This document shows, in pieces, positions 9,846-20,710 of a DNA stretch of 64,000 bases. A program made the position numbers and the translations under genes. Positions within the stretch are counted from its first letter, which is position 1. Each line of letters opens with the position of its first letter. The notes under the pieces are model-generated. The model searched no databases, was not told the origin of the DNA, and saw only the letters and a program-made list of their open reading frames with translations. The stretch is taken from assembly GCA_019925095.2 (NCBI GenBank), contig CM034412.1, positions 14,422,001-14,486,000 of the forward strand, read 5' to 3'. Source of the DNA: Dendrolimus kikuchii. Taxonomy: Eukaryota > Arthropoda > Insecta > Lepidoptera > Lasiocampidae.

Positions 9846-11296
9846 ATAAATTAACTACTTTTATTGCGTTTCTAGTAAACATGTGTAAGCGAATAATTGA
9901 ATTGGGAACCCGAACATCATGGTATATTAAGCAAAGTAAAGAATACAAAAAATCTACAACTATGAACGTGGTACGTGTATCTACTACAAGTCCCAGACGC
10001 ACTCCTGCAGGCGGCACTAGACGCTGCATTTCGCCTGCCCCCGCATCCATGACCCACGTGTGTGTCGCAAGACATTCTCCTGCGTTGTCAAAAAAAAGGC
10101 TGTATACATTTGATACTCTGTGAGAGCGTGTTATCACATAAATGGAGTCGGCCATAAATGATGTAATCAAGATAATGATTAAGGAGAGGAGTATTATTGC
10201 GGGTACTAATGCGACTCCACGCGAACGCCGGCGGTTGGCTGGCATCCGGAGACGCAGGTATGCGCATGACTTCCCACCCTGAATAATACCGCTTCGGGGG
10301 GCCTTTAGCTGTCAAGGGAGCAAAGGATTCATCACCCCCGCTGACGAAGTGAATGTGTTCTGATTCCCGGGGCACATTCAGGCACTTTTTGCGCTGGATC
10401 GGACTGGGCGTAACTACGTTCTAAGTCTCAGCCTTTCCTACATAAAAAGCGCGGGGCACATGGGAGGAGGGTGGTTTTAGTGGGTAGTGGTTGTTGCCCG
10501 TGCAACTGCTCTGAGTCTCCACACAAGCTGGCTTGATTATTGTTCGGATTGCCCCTTATCAAAGGGGAAAGCCTTCATGATCAACTATGGTCTAATCCCT
10601 TGCAAAGGACCCAGTATTGTGCGTAAATAGCATTTCCCCATAATGATTCCAGCATAATGGCTCTACCACACACTAATGTGTATGAGAACAGGAATCGGGC
10701 ATAGATGATTCTCGCTTCCAAACTTCAGCCATAAAAACATCATAACAAACTAAACACAATAAGACATTAAACTACGTAACGAGCAATTTCCACCACATCG
10801 AGGACACACAGACCGACACACGGACAGACGCAGCTATTGCGCAACACATAACTTGGCCAATTGACCCGGATGACGCACGATCTGGGAGCGGCCCGCGCCG
10901 ACACACAACAAATTATGACCAATAATGTTCAACAGTAGAGAAAAATTAAACGACGCCTATAATAAAACAAATGTTATTGATTTGACATAACAGGTCAATG
11001 TGCACCGATTACGTTATTTTGTATTTCGCAACCTTAGACCGTTCGTAGAAAGATGGTGTCTCAGATTATAAAAGAATGCCGAAATTGGAAAAGGATGCCG
11101 GTTGCGCCAAATAAAATAAAAAAAAATGTAATATTAATATGAATATTAAAAGGCCGCTCGAGAAAATCTAAAGTAATGCACTAGTAAATTTTATAAAAAT
11201 ATGAACGACCTTTTAAAATTCAAATTTTGAACTGAGACTTTTACTTATTATGTTTTGGTCTATCTTATTATACTGTATATATATATACATATATAT
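9846..11296. other. unassigned, partly GC-richer DNA
   Basis: About 10240-10480 is GC-richer and contains GGTTTTAGTGGGTAGTGG. Its core TTTAGTGGGTA also occurs at 30969 and in the polyA-tailed LINE end at 44092-44354, so part of this stretch may be a decayed LINE 3' region. No reliable ORF. Confidence 0.35.
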
Positions 11297-11780
11297 AAGG
11301 CCCAGCTTGCCATACACAACGCGGTGCTGGTACCTACGCTCACGTATGGAAGAGAGAGCATGAAAGTAGAGTTTGAGATAGCACTGCGCAAAATCTGCGG
11401 AGTGACTTTGCGCAGTGCTTTGCGCGTTCGTAATACCGAAGTAAGAAAGAGAGTCGGTCTGAAATAGAGTGTCGGGGTGAAGGTAAGGAAAGGAATGCTC
11501 CGGTGGTTCGGGTATATGGAAAGAATGACTAAACAGATATACAATGCAAAAGTAGATGGATGCAAAAGTCGTGGAAGGCCACGACACACCTTCCATGATC
11601 AAATTTATCGTGTACTAGCAGAAGGTGATGTCAGGAGCCTTAAGAACAGACGAGCGTGCATGACAAAAGTTATGAATGTCAAAGAAGTAAGTGAGGTGTG
11701 TAAGAATAAGCCTGAATGGCGCTTTGTTGTGCGTGCCTACCCCGCAAGGGAACTGGCGTGAAGTTATGTATGTGTATGTA
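11297..11780 (+). mobile_element. RTE-like LINE (B), rearranged copy
   Basis: Starts inside the coding region (AAGGCCCAGCTTGCC) and ends in the TATG tail. Frame 11477-11761 encodes KGMLRWFGYMERM.. and VDGCKSRGRPRHTFHDQI. Upstream, internal deletions merge two parts of the coding sequence near 11370-11460. Target duplication is obscured by flanking TA-rich DNA. Confidence 0.8.
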
Positions 11781-11800
11781 TATATACAGTATATGTATAT

Positions 11801-11855
11801 GGCGGTGATGGTAACCGCTTTCCAACAGGTGTTTACTGAACTCATGCAATAAAAT
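11801..11855 (+). mobile_element. family A repeat, 3' fragment
   Basis: GCGGTGATGGTAACCGCTTTCC to CATGCAATAAAATTTT. Confidence 0.65.
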
Positions 11856-11924
11856 TTTAAAAAATAATACTGAGTTCTCGGGGCTCGCTCGGTTTTGTTC
11901 GTCTGAGACTATACAATAGTTTGT

Positions 11925-12080
11925 GTATACCACCATCACCATTGTCATCTTAATTCATTTCTGGGGTTGTCTGGAAGAGATCGCACCGCCCTTTGTGCAT
12001 AATTAGGTATAGTTTTAGTTTGTAAATTAATTTTTTGTATTGTTATTCAATGAAATGTATCTATCTATCTAATATATTAT
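11925..12080 (+). mobile_element. LINE 3' tail family G, hairpin-deleted copy
   Basis: Contains GGGGTTGTCTGGAAGAGATC then directly GCACCGCCCTTTGTGCATAATT. Relative to the copy at 24158 the TTTTTAGCGATAAGA half of the conserved hairpin is missing. Ends in an ATCT-type low-complexity tail. Confidence 0.6.
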
Positions 12081-12656
12081 TCCAATGTCTGTCTGTATTA
12101 AATTAGTTACGTACATATCATAATTATATGCCTTTAGTTATATGTAGATATCAGTCACGTCTTGTCGTAACACGCTTTTATATAGTAAAATAATCAAAAT
12201 GAGGAAATTGATACGTGCAGCTGTTTCGCCTAGCAGAAATTCCCCTATCACATAAACACGATGAGTCACGACGAGTGGTATCTATTGGACAATTTGTATA
12301 CGGTAATAGGCTGTTAATATCCTATTGAAGCAGGCCCCCGGATCGCGGTCATCGGCACACAATGGCAGGGCGTTCGTCTAAATACCGGTAATGCTTGCAG
12401 AGAAAAAGAAATATTCATCAATTATGCCTGGTTTATATTTTACTGCCTTCCTGTTGTTTAAGACTCAACATATTGATGCAAATCGGCCCTTGAAGGTGTT
12501 TTATTACCCCCTTGAGTATCTACTATGCGCGCAAATCTCTTTGTTCACGCCGCCGTAAGACATCATAAAACCTTCTTTCCTGTGTTAGTAGTTCATGCGA
12601 ATTCTTGGAAGCCATTAAGTTAACCGTTTCACGATTTCAAGAACCAGTGGGCGGCA
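12081..12656. other. unassigned DNA
   Basis: No gene or repeat boundary supported. Confidence 0.35.
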
Positions 12657-12940
12657 TGTTGCTAGGAGGTCATGTCTGATTTACAAATGGATGAGGGTCG
12701 GATCAGTTGGGAAATACACTAGTTGTCTTTCAATTGCGATCGAAGCGTTACTTAGTGTACTTTCGGAGCGAGTATCTTATAGCGACGGACTACTACTAAT
12801 ACTATACAGTTTGATTTTGTTGTATTCGGCTATACTTGTAAGGACTGTGAACTACGTGTGTGTACTTCTAATAAACTTTGTGATAATTCCAACGCCATTT
12901 TCGAATTTACATCCTACAAATCTCCAACAAATTCATAACA
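12657..12940 (+). mobile_element. diverged LTR fragment
   Basis: AGCGACGGACT, TTGTATTCGGCTATACTTGT, CTAATAAACTTTGTGATAATT and CCAACGCCATTTTCGAATT align in order with the R-U5 region of the solo LTRs at 21538 and 22612. Boundaries are uncertain and no target duplication was found. Confidence 0.45.
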
Positions 12941-13029
12941 ATACATCATTAAAAGAAAAAATAAATAATATTCAGTGGTTTAACAAAATGAAAACTAGTT
13001 CAATCGTAGTTAAATATGATTAAAGAACT

Positions 13030-13262
13030 AAAAATTGGGCTACAAATGTGCTGCTGCTCTCTAAAGGGAGACTGGAGCCTGGCCACTAATACCGGAACAC
13101 AAGACAAGGTTGTAATGGCGGCATACTTTAGACCAGGGATGGTAGCCATCCAGACGGTATGTATCTGCCCGTACGTAACGACCCATAGGTCGTTTTGTCG
13201 CCTCTTACGACAGGCCGCCCGGCCGCAGGAAATTGTATTCTTTCTCCGTTCCTGCACGGATA
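13030..13262 (-). mobile_element. family A repeat, 3'-truncated copy
   Basis: From GCTACAAATGTGCTGCTGC to CCTGCACGGATAA on the reverse strand; lacks the A-rich end. Confidence 0.8.
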
Positions 13263-13674
13263 ACTATTAAAGAAAACACATATTCTATGAGTGCGTTGTA
13301 TCACACCGATTGAGCCGCCCTAAGAGCTGTAATCAACATAATGCTTCCAGCACGTCGAAATAGTAAGGTAAAAGAATAGATAGCGCGATACAAGAATCTC
13401 GCAAAATTATCATACAAAATATACATAAAGTACTGCACTTGATGATATCACATATCAATCAAAGCAAATAAATCACTGTACTTCACGACCCAGTTGACTC
13501 ACAATTTTCGAATTCATGTCGCGTGTATTTAAAGTGCGATGATCCAAAACATTCGATGACTAAGTCGACGCAATGATCACGTCTTAATGCTTTTGTACGG
13601 GACGCGAAGCGATCGAGTTGATCGATCGTTGTGCTATCCTTTTGTGGACGGGATTACTGTTGTTAATATCATCG
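13263..13674. other. unassigned DNA
   Basis: Nothing recognised. Confidence 0.35.
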
Positions 13675-13855
13675 ACTAACTGCGCCCGCGGTTTCACCCG
13701 CGTGGTAATGGAAAATCGTTATATTTTGGATAATTCACATTATATCTTTATAAATTATAGCATATGTGTTATTCTGATATGTAAGCTATATTACTGTAAA
13801 GTTTCATCAGTAGTTTTTGCGTGGAAGAGTAACAAATATACATCTATACATACTG
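13675..13855 (-). mobile_element. decayed non-autonomous Helitron
   Basis: Starts CTAACTGCGCCCGCGG (CTAG decayed to CTAA) with a CCCGCGG..CCGCG hairpin, and ends near TATACATACTGA. Orientation and hairpin match Helitron termini elsewhere in the window. Confidence 0.5.
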
Positions 13856-14243
13856 ACTCGAATTAAAATGCCGCTGGAATTACTATAGAATTTATTTGAA
13901 CTTTACAAACACGTATAACACAGGTACAAATATAACTGGACACAATCAGTACAAACTGCACGATTCAATTACACGCGCAAAGTCCGTCACTATATAGCTC
14001 ATCGAATGTACACGTCTTGATCGTGTCGTAATCGTCGCTTGGCTGCCTCACCCCTCCGTTCGGTCATTTCTTTTATCCTTTACAAATACAATATGTCTCG
14101 ACGCAAAACAATAATTTCCCAGAATTAGTTCGACACACCTGTCTAATGACTGCCATAAAAGATTACAATACACAATAGACTGATTTTCTTAATTACAAAT
14201 TTTAAACGCAAAGTAAACAAAAGACGTGCAAATGCGTGTAACA
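13856..14243 (-). mobile_element. solo LTR, truncated copy
   Basis: CTCGAATTAAAATGCCGCTGG, CACAATCAGTACAAACTGC, AACACGCG-like and GTCCGTCACTATATAGCTC phrases align with the reverse-oriented LTR at 23602-24048. The terminal TGTTACGAG is missing. Confidence 0.75.
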
Positions 14244-14434
14244 AATACATTCGTACAAACTTTCGCGTTTATAATATTTATAGGATAGTAGTGTGTAGTC
14301 ACGTTTCTACATAGTCGGAGAGCAAGCTAATATATTTCCAAGATATTGAAGGTCAGTAAGGTAAATTGTACACATATTTGGGATTTTCGATTTATTTAGA
14401 TACCAGCAATATTAATAAAAATCTGTCAATCCTT

Positions 14435-14530
14435 TCCAAGGGTGGCCTGGAAGAGATGGTTTCTAATGAAAATGTAGTGGATGCACTTGCCACGTTTAGT
14501 TGTAGATAGTTTTATATTATTTACTTTGCT
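14435..14530 (+). mobile_element. LINE 3' tail family G, fragment
   Basis: GGGTGGCCTGGAAGAGATGG followed by diverged text; matches the start of the family G tail. Confidence 0.4.
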
Positions 14531-14668
14531 TAATACATCACGGGCCTGGTTACCACACGCTCGGGTTTCCAACTCAATTTTCTGCTTATACATTTCTTAG
14601 ATTACATTTAATTTCTATTTTCTAAAGAAATTTTCGTAATAAATAAAACTTGTATTTAAATATAATTC

Positions 14669-14872
14669 TCATAAACAAAGGTAGGTCAAGTTCAAGGTCA
14701 ATCTTTTGGCATTTGGCTTTGACGTTTGACAAGTGCTACTTTAAGAAAAACATAGCAACAACATCTTTTGATCTATGCTATGTTTATAATTCATATATAA
14801 TCATAATTTCTAATCATAGTATAAATTAAATATATAAGTACCAAATTTAAATTCCTTATTTAATTATTTAAA
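14669..14872 (-). repeat. ~200-bp repeat, inverted partner of 9636-9845
   Basis: Reverse complement of the copy about 5 kb upstream, including CATAGCAACAACATCTTTTG and GGTCAAGTTCAAGGTCAATC. Confidence 0.8.
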
Positions 14873-14941
14873 GGGGCAAAAATGTATTAAACTCGTTTCA
14901 AGTATTTTGTGGATGTCCCCTTGCCTATATGCCTTAGTGTC

Positions 14942-15240
14942 TTTTTTTATTGCGAAGTTGGCAAACAGACAGACAGCCCAGCTCATGGAAAGTAGTTACC
15001 ATTGCTTATAAGCGGTTGCAACACTAATACTAAGCCAACGTGTTGACAGCCTTTAAGATGGGCTAGAGATAGAGGAATAAGACAACAGAAATGGGATTGG
15101 AATAAGGTGATGTGTAAGGAGGTTCGGATAGGAGGAGGGGGAACTGGGCCAAACTCTCTCTCATTGCACAAAACGCGATTAGCGCAATGCCCGCTAGATG
15201 ATTGTCTTTCCTTGGTATTCTTCTTCCGTGTTATTACCAA
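14942..15240 (-). mobile_element. strongly diverged family A-like copy
   Basis: The first ~60 bases after TTTTTTTATTGCGAAG carry GGCAAACAGACAGACAGCCC and GGAAAGTAGTTACCATTGC, a diverged family A 3' end. The remainder no longer aligns clearly. Confidence 0.5.
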
Positions 15241-15526
15241 CGTTATAGCTCAATAAGGAAGACATTAGAGTCTTGATTAAAAAGTCGTTGTATTACAAGC
15301 AATATCCGGATTGAAGCCCCAGATATATCACACCGGAATATCAAAGGGTTTCGATCAAAGCGTCCCGACGCATGGCCCGCACACGAGTCTGATCAAAAGC
15401 TCCGACTGCGGGAATCGCTAATTAATGCGGTCCTTCTGTGAACACGTTAACAAAGAAGATGTGCAATGAATATTTATGCTCTATGAAATCTTAGGGTAAT
15501 ATAAAACTGGTTAAATCCTTGTCTTG

Positions 15527-15818
15527 AGAAAGAATACAATTTCCTGCGACCAGGCGGCCTGTCGTAAGAAGTGACAAAATAACCCACAGCCAAGTGGTAG
15601 GGTATTTGCTCGACTGAATGGCGACCACCCCTAGTCTAGAGTATGCCGCCATAACAACCTTGAGTTGTGTTCCGGCATTAGTGACCAGGTTCCAGTCTGC
15701 CTTAAAAGAGCAGCAGCGCATTTGTAGCACCTTTGGTGTAACAAATGTCCATAGGCGATGGTAACCGCTTTCCATCAAGTGGGCCGTCTGCCTGTCTGCT
15801 AAACTCCTGCAATAAAAA
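15527..15818 (+). mobile_element. family A repeat, missing first ~20 bp
   Basis: Begins GAGAAAGAATACAATTTCC and runs to CTCCTGCAATAAAAAAAA. Confidence 0.85.
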
Positions 15819-15824
15819 AAATTC

Positions 15825-16260
15825 TAAAGGCGAAAGTTTGCATGAATGTTTGTTGCTCAATCACACCAGAATGGCTGAACGGATCTGGATGAAACTGGGG
15901 CCAGAGATAGATTATAGTTCCGAATAGTATATAGGTTACTTTTTATCTCGGAAAAATGTACCGCATCCGTTGGATAACATTATCGCAAGCGAAGCCGCTG
16001 ACAAAAGCGTATCATATAAATTGTTGAAACATACTTTTAAAAAAGTCATTTTATTTGCTTTTTCACCCCTAATTTAAGATCAAAAGTTACCAAGAATAGT
16101 AAAACACATTTTTTTGTCGACAAAAAAGGTTTTGGAAAAGATGACTGACATACAAACAAACCCAGACTGGCCGACGAACATAACAATCGAGCAATTATTT
16201 TTGCCAAATGGCTACAGAACCCTAAAAATATTTAAATTCGAAAAGTAGAAAAATAATATA
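15825..16260. other. probable degraded Helitron-derived DNA
   Basis: GGCGAAAGTTTGCATGAATG near 15830 and GCAAGCGAAGCCGCTGAC near 15993 resemble the 5' and 3' ends of the GCGAAAGT-type Helitrons at 51781 and 52166, but no CTAG terminus survives. Confidence 0.35.
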
Positions 16261-16433
16261 AAACAATTATTTGTGAATTTATAAATTATTCGCATAGATT
16301 TCCCCACTCCACCCTTGCTGTTTATAAACAAACAGCAAGTCTAGAATAGAATGCCCGCAAATTATAAAAACGATTACAGTTTTTCCTACTAAAACTTTAG
16401 TTCATAGTGCAAACATCTATAGACACATTACAT

Positions 16434-16601
16434 ACATACATACATACATAACTTCACGCCAGTTCCCTTGCGGGGTAGGCACGAACAACAGAGCGCCATT
16501 TAGGCCCATTCTTACACACCTCACTTGCTTCTTTGACATTCATAACTCTTGTCATGCACACTCGTCTGTTCTTAAGGCTCCTGACATCACCCTCCGCTAG
16601 T
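16434..16601 (-). mobile_element. RTE-like LINE (B), 168-bp truncated insertion
   Basis: Bounded by ACACATTACAT at 16423-16433 and 16602-16612, an 11-bp target duplication. Contains only the microsatellite tail and the last ~45 codons. Confidence 0.85.
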
Positions 16602-16612
16602 ACACATTACAT

Positions 16613-17196
16613 TACAAAAAATTCTCATCTCGGCGCTGTTCTCATTCATTTTCCAAGACTACATAATTATATATCAAATTTCACCAAAATCAGTAGGGTG
16701 GTTCTTCCGTGAAAGTGTAGCAGATAGAGTAAAAATTACTTATAAAATTGGACATATTGAAACATAATTTTTGACTGGTGCGGTATTATTTATTACCTAA
16801 GCGACAACTCGTAGTATTAGTATGAACTATCCACAATCCCTAATAATTTCGTTCGTATCTTTTGTTGAATCCGGTTCTATTGTGGCTAATTCCTCCATTC
16901 ACGTTTATGGTACATTTGAACTCTTTTAACCTACACGCTCGACCTCGCCGTCCGTTCTTTCTATTTCAGACGCTATGATGTTATCCAGAATAATGTATGG
17001 CGTAACGAAAACACGTCTTGCCACCGCACAGTTGGTATGCGAATACTTACACACAACTATATCATACATCATAATACTTTTCGTATTTGCGAAATATCCA
17101 CAATTTTAGAGTCAACTCGTATCCGTCCCATTGGACCTTGTAACACCGCTAGACCAGGGTCGATAATTTTTGAAACCAAAAAAAAATAATAGTAGG
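16613..17196. other. unassigned DNA
   Basis: Nothing recognised. Confidence 0.35.
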
Positions 17197-17806
17197 ATGA
17201 AACCCATTGGAAAAGGAAGAGAATATAACAAAAATTAACGTGCGATCTGAGGTCGGAAAGTGGAAGAGGGTGAGATTTTAAGGGTAAAAAACGGTTTATC
17301 TCGATTTCCGGGAAAACTACAAGTCCTATGGAAAAAAGTTAAATGGCAAAGTTGTAGGTAATAAAAAGATTGTATTTACACTTTTCTCGAATAACCTCAA
17401 AATTTATGTGAAAAATTAAATTTTTGGTTTTTTATTTTTATCTTATACAAAAAAAAAACTTTTTTTCGCGAGATTTGGTGAAAGCTTACCTTTTTATGTC
17501 CCAAACACACTGTAATTTTTTTGATTTAAAATATATATTTTTTCACCTTATTTATGTCTAAATATCGAAAAAGCCCCATAAATTTTCAATCGAAAATTCT
17601 CGCATCAATATATCAGTTTTTTTTTAGTCGGTGAGCTTTTTGTTCGATGAAATCTCTACTTTCTGATGGTGTAATAGTACATTATGGTACTAGTGTGTAA
17701 CATTGGTGATTACCGCCGAGGCGCCATTGAGACTCGAGCCGTAGGCGAGGGTCTTAAGAGAGCCGAGGACGGTAATCATCAATACACACGTGTATCATAC
17801 GACGTT

Positions 17807-18178
17807 TTTCAACACACTTGTGAATAAAATAACAACAAAAACTCATTTTATTTAGTAGATAAAAAAAAAGTTATATATGAGTGAAAGTTTTATTTATTAA
17901 ACACGTACGAGTTAAAATTATCTATTTAAATAAGAAGTTGCATGAAATGAGCAAGCAATAGGAACATTAATTTATTTGTTCTATAGAACACGATCTTTTT
18001 TTTTTTAATAAAAACTTTTCTAAGAACAAAGCAACTCAACCAATAAAATTAAAAAAAAAAATCTATAACTCACTAGTGAGTTATAATGTTTTTTACTCAC
18101 AGTTTGATAATGGGTGTCATTCTGTGCCTAATTGCGGTGACTATAGAGCGACTTTATGAGCAAGTGTGTTGAAAAAAA
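17807..18178. mobile_element. inner inverted-repeat element
   Basis: The left end TTTTTCAACACACTTG is reverse-complementary to the right end CAAGTGTGTTGAAAAA, with continuing similarity inward (AATAAA and TTTATGA). It lies inside the larger inverted-repeat element. Target duplication is not evident. Confidence 0.7.
18064..18085. repeat. perfect 22-bp palindrome centred on ACTAGT
   Basis: TATAACTCAC is followed by TAGTGAGTTATA, so the whole stretch equals its own reverse complement. It lies in the inner element. Confidence 0.95.
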
Positions 18179-18589
18179 ATATACATTACTATGTTAAATG
18201 TTTTCAGAAAATGCAAAGAAATGATAGGTAGCAAGGGCCAGACCCTCCTAGCCCCTTCTTCACTTCTCTATGAAATACCTTTTGATGGGCTAAAATTTTC
18301 CGTAGGTCACTCGGGTATATAAGTTATCTTATAATAGCAATAAATAGCCATCTACGCATAAATTTTCCGATCTTAGATCGCCCGTAAATTGTTCTTCCAT
18401 ACATTTTTGTTATATTCTCTTACGTTTCATTCATGTAATAAAAAAATTAATTAACCAAAGTAATTAATTTAACCATAAACTTCAATAATTCATTGAAAAC
18501 GTCGTATTAAATTCTGTGAATTTCAGTCAAATTCATTCAACCTGGTCGATATCAAATAAGTAAACGCCACATCATTTAGGCAGGCTAGC

Positions 18590-18783
18590 ACCCCTGGTCT
18601 AGAGTATGCCGCCATAACAACCTTGAGTTGTGTTCCGGCATTAGTGACTAGGTTCCAGTCTCCCTTAAGAGAGCAGCAACGCATTTGTAGCACCCTTAGT
18701 GTTGCAAATGGCCATAGGCGATGGTAACCGCTTTCCATTAAGTGGGCCGTCTGCCTGTCTGCCGAACTTCTGCAATAAAAAAA
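18590..18783 (+). mobile_element. family A repeat, 5'-truncated
   Basis: From CACCCCTGGTCTAGAGTATG to CTTCTGCAATAAAAAAAT. Confidence 0.85.
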
Positions 18784-19467
18784 TAATACGCTTTTATAGA
18801 AAATCCAACTAAAAAATAAATGTTAATAAATTTGAATTAAAAATAGTGTAAGAAAAAATGAGTTTATTGTAAAAAAGCGTGACAAGCAAAACGAGCCCAA
18901 ACACGACGGGTCTATCTTGTTTAGTACAGGAGTTCCTATGGCCACCTTCCGACTCCACCATCAGATCAGCTCCATGGTACTATATTATTGCATTGTCACG
19001 CGATATACACACACATGCAAAATTTCAGCTCAATCGGAAACCGGGAAGTCGATCAAATTTAACTTGAAAGATTCCGTTACAAACGTACGTATGAAGCTAA
19101 TAAACGCGTATTAATTAAAAAAAATCAGCGAAATGTTCGATATGCATCAAACAGATTTCTTATTTTTCAAACAGTGTTTTACACAAGGTTGATCATTCCC
19201 CAGGTAAACGTTTATTTTTGAAAAACATAATCCGTGTGGGCGCAGGATGTTTACAATAATGAAAAGTTGATTCAAAACATTAACAATCGTGTATTTTTCA
19301 CAAGATAATAAAAGGAGCTTTAAATTTTTATTACTTCGTTAGATGAAACATTCTCTTGGGATTCGAAACTTATTAAATATGTCTATTATGAAGCAGCTGA
19401 GAGGCTTGTATGAACTCATTATTATGTAAAATGCATAATAAACTAGTGCAGAACCGCCTCAGACATG
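18784..19467. other. unassigned AT-rich DNA
   Basis: Nothing recognised. Confidence 0.35.
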
Positions 19468-19482
19468 ACAACAATTATAAAC

Positions 19483-19640
19483 ATACATACATACATAGCT
19501 TTACGCCAGTTCCCTTGCGAGGTAGGCACGAACAACAGAGCGCCATTCAGGCTTATTCTTACACACCTCACTTGCTTCTTTGACATTCATAACTCTTGTC
19601 ATGTACGCTCGTTTGTTCTTAAGGCTCCTGACATCACCTT
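19483..19640 (-). mobile_element. RTE-like LINE (B), 158-bp insertion with 15-bp target duplication
   Basis: Flanked by ACAACAATTATAAAC at 19468-19482 and 19641-19655. Truncated at the same CTCCTGACATCACC point as the copy at 7631-7788. Confidence 0.9.
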
Positions 19641-19784
19641 ACAACAATTATAAACTACCTACAATATAACAAACCTGTTGAGGGTGAAGAGTATGTGAAA
19701 TGTATTCTGTGTGTGCTGAATCCGAAAGTAAAAAAAAACCCACAACATTTCGTACACAAGAAGCTGCTATAGATAATAGTATAC

Positions 19785-19839
19785 ATACATACATACATAC
19801 ATAACTTCACGTCAGATCCCTTGCGGGGTAGGCACGAAC
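19785..19839 (-). mobile_element. RTE-like LINE (B), 55-bp insertion
   Basis: Flanked by AATAGTATAC at 19775-19784 and 19840-19849. It contains only the ATAC tail and the terminal ~35 bp, still recognisable as GGGATCTGACGTGAAGTTATG on the reverse strand. Confidence 0.85.
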
Positions 19840-19902
19840 AATAGTATACGCCTATAGTAATAGGAAGCCTTCAGTTGTCGTGTAAATGTTTTTCGAATAA
19901 TC

Positions 19903-19998
19903 ATCATTATATTAATACGTGAAGCACGGGGTACGAAGGTTTGTACCCCTTTTTACGAAAATTGCGCGGACGGAGGAGTATGAAATTTCGCACACTTA
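19903..19998 (+). mobile_element. Helitron family H3, 5' part, interrupted
   Basis: ATATTAATACGTGAAGCAC, TTTTTACGAAAATTGCGCGG and GAGGAGTATGAAATTTCGC match the 5' half of H3 at 50204-50513. The sequence breaks at ACACTTA, where another Helitron is inserted, and resumes as TAGTTTATATAGAGAAG at 20312-20328 before diverging. Confidence 0.8.
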
Positions 19999-20311
19999 TC
20001 TATATATATAAAAGAAAGTCGTGTTAGTTACACTATTTATAACTAAAGAACGGCTGTACCGATTTGGTGAAAATTGGTGGGGAGGTAACTTAGAATCAGG
20101 AGAGGGACATAGGATACTTTTAATCCCGTTGGAACCGGTAGGTGGCGCTGAGATCGGGTTCTAGAATCCACCTAATCACCTGGACCGATTTTGTTTTTGT
20201 ATGTTTGCCCCGGATGGCTTAAATCCACAATTGGAACCGGTAGGTGGCGCTGGGATCGGGTTCTAGATTTTTATTTTTTCAGGGCAGGACAACGTCTGCC
20301 GGGGCCGCTAG
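19999..20311 (+). mobile_element. non-autonomous Helitron family H1 (Lep1-like), full length
   Basis: Starts TC (TCTATATATATAAAAG) and ends with the hairpin GGCAGGACAACGTCTGCC followed by GGGGCCGCTAG and host T. It is inserted between A and T of the H3 sequence ACACTTA/TAGTTTATA with no target duplication. It contains two direct copies of GGAACCGGTAGGTGGCGCTG. No Rep/helicase coding sequence is present. Length 313 bp. Confidence 0.93.
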
Positions 20312-20529
20312 TAGTTTATATAGAGAAGTTGGTAAGGATATGTAAGAAATCTATGAAGATTTATCGCAGTATAAATTCTTCGTATGTCATTATTGCGACG
20401 GTAACATTTTTTTTGTTTGTTTGTTACAACTCCATTCATTCTTTGAAAAGTAATTGTAATACAACTTCTACGTGTATTTTAAAAAAAAATCCTAAGGTAA
20501 TACACAAATAATTACGACGAAAAAATCTT

Positions 20530-20710
20530 TTTTAGATAGACGTGTTGCTGGGGAGTTTCTTGCCGCTTCTTCTCCTTTGAACAGCAATATCACATTGCAA
20601 AGCGGTACACATAGAATAGGACGTAGATTACAATTTTAAATTACATGTATGTATGACCTTCAAAAATGTTCGCCGATGGAACATATTTTGAATAAAACAT
20701 ATGAATATTG
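20530..20710 (+). repeat. unoccupied copy of the repeat interrupted at 62728-63041
   Basis: GTGTTGCTGGGGAGTTTCTT, GCATTGC-like, CATAGAATAGGACGTAGATT and CATGTATGTATGACCTTCAA align with the reverse complement of 63042-63190. The continuation TTTTGAATAAAAC at 20686 aligns with 62715-62727. This copy therefore shows the A/T site before Helitron insertion. The phrase GTTGCTGGGGAGTTTCTTGC suggests a LINE-derived region, which I cannot classify. Confidence 0.75.

Larger units (their letters stand above)
17197..18437. mobile_element. ~1.2-kb inverted-repeat element with a nested element
   Basis: AGAGAATATAACAAAAAT followed by GCGATCTGAGGTCGGAAA on the left (about 17217-17262) is matched in reverse complement by GCGATCTAAGATCGGAAA preceded by ATGTATGG.. 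and AGAGAATATAACAAAAAT on the right (about 18370-18422). GGATGAAAC outside the left arm has a partner outside the right arm. No transposase is readable, so it is non-autonomous. Confidence 0.65.
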
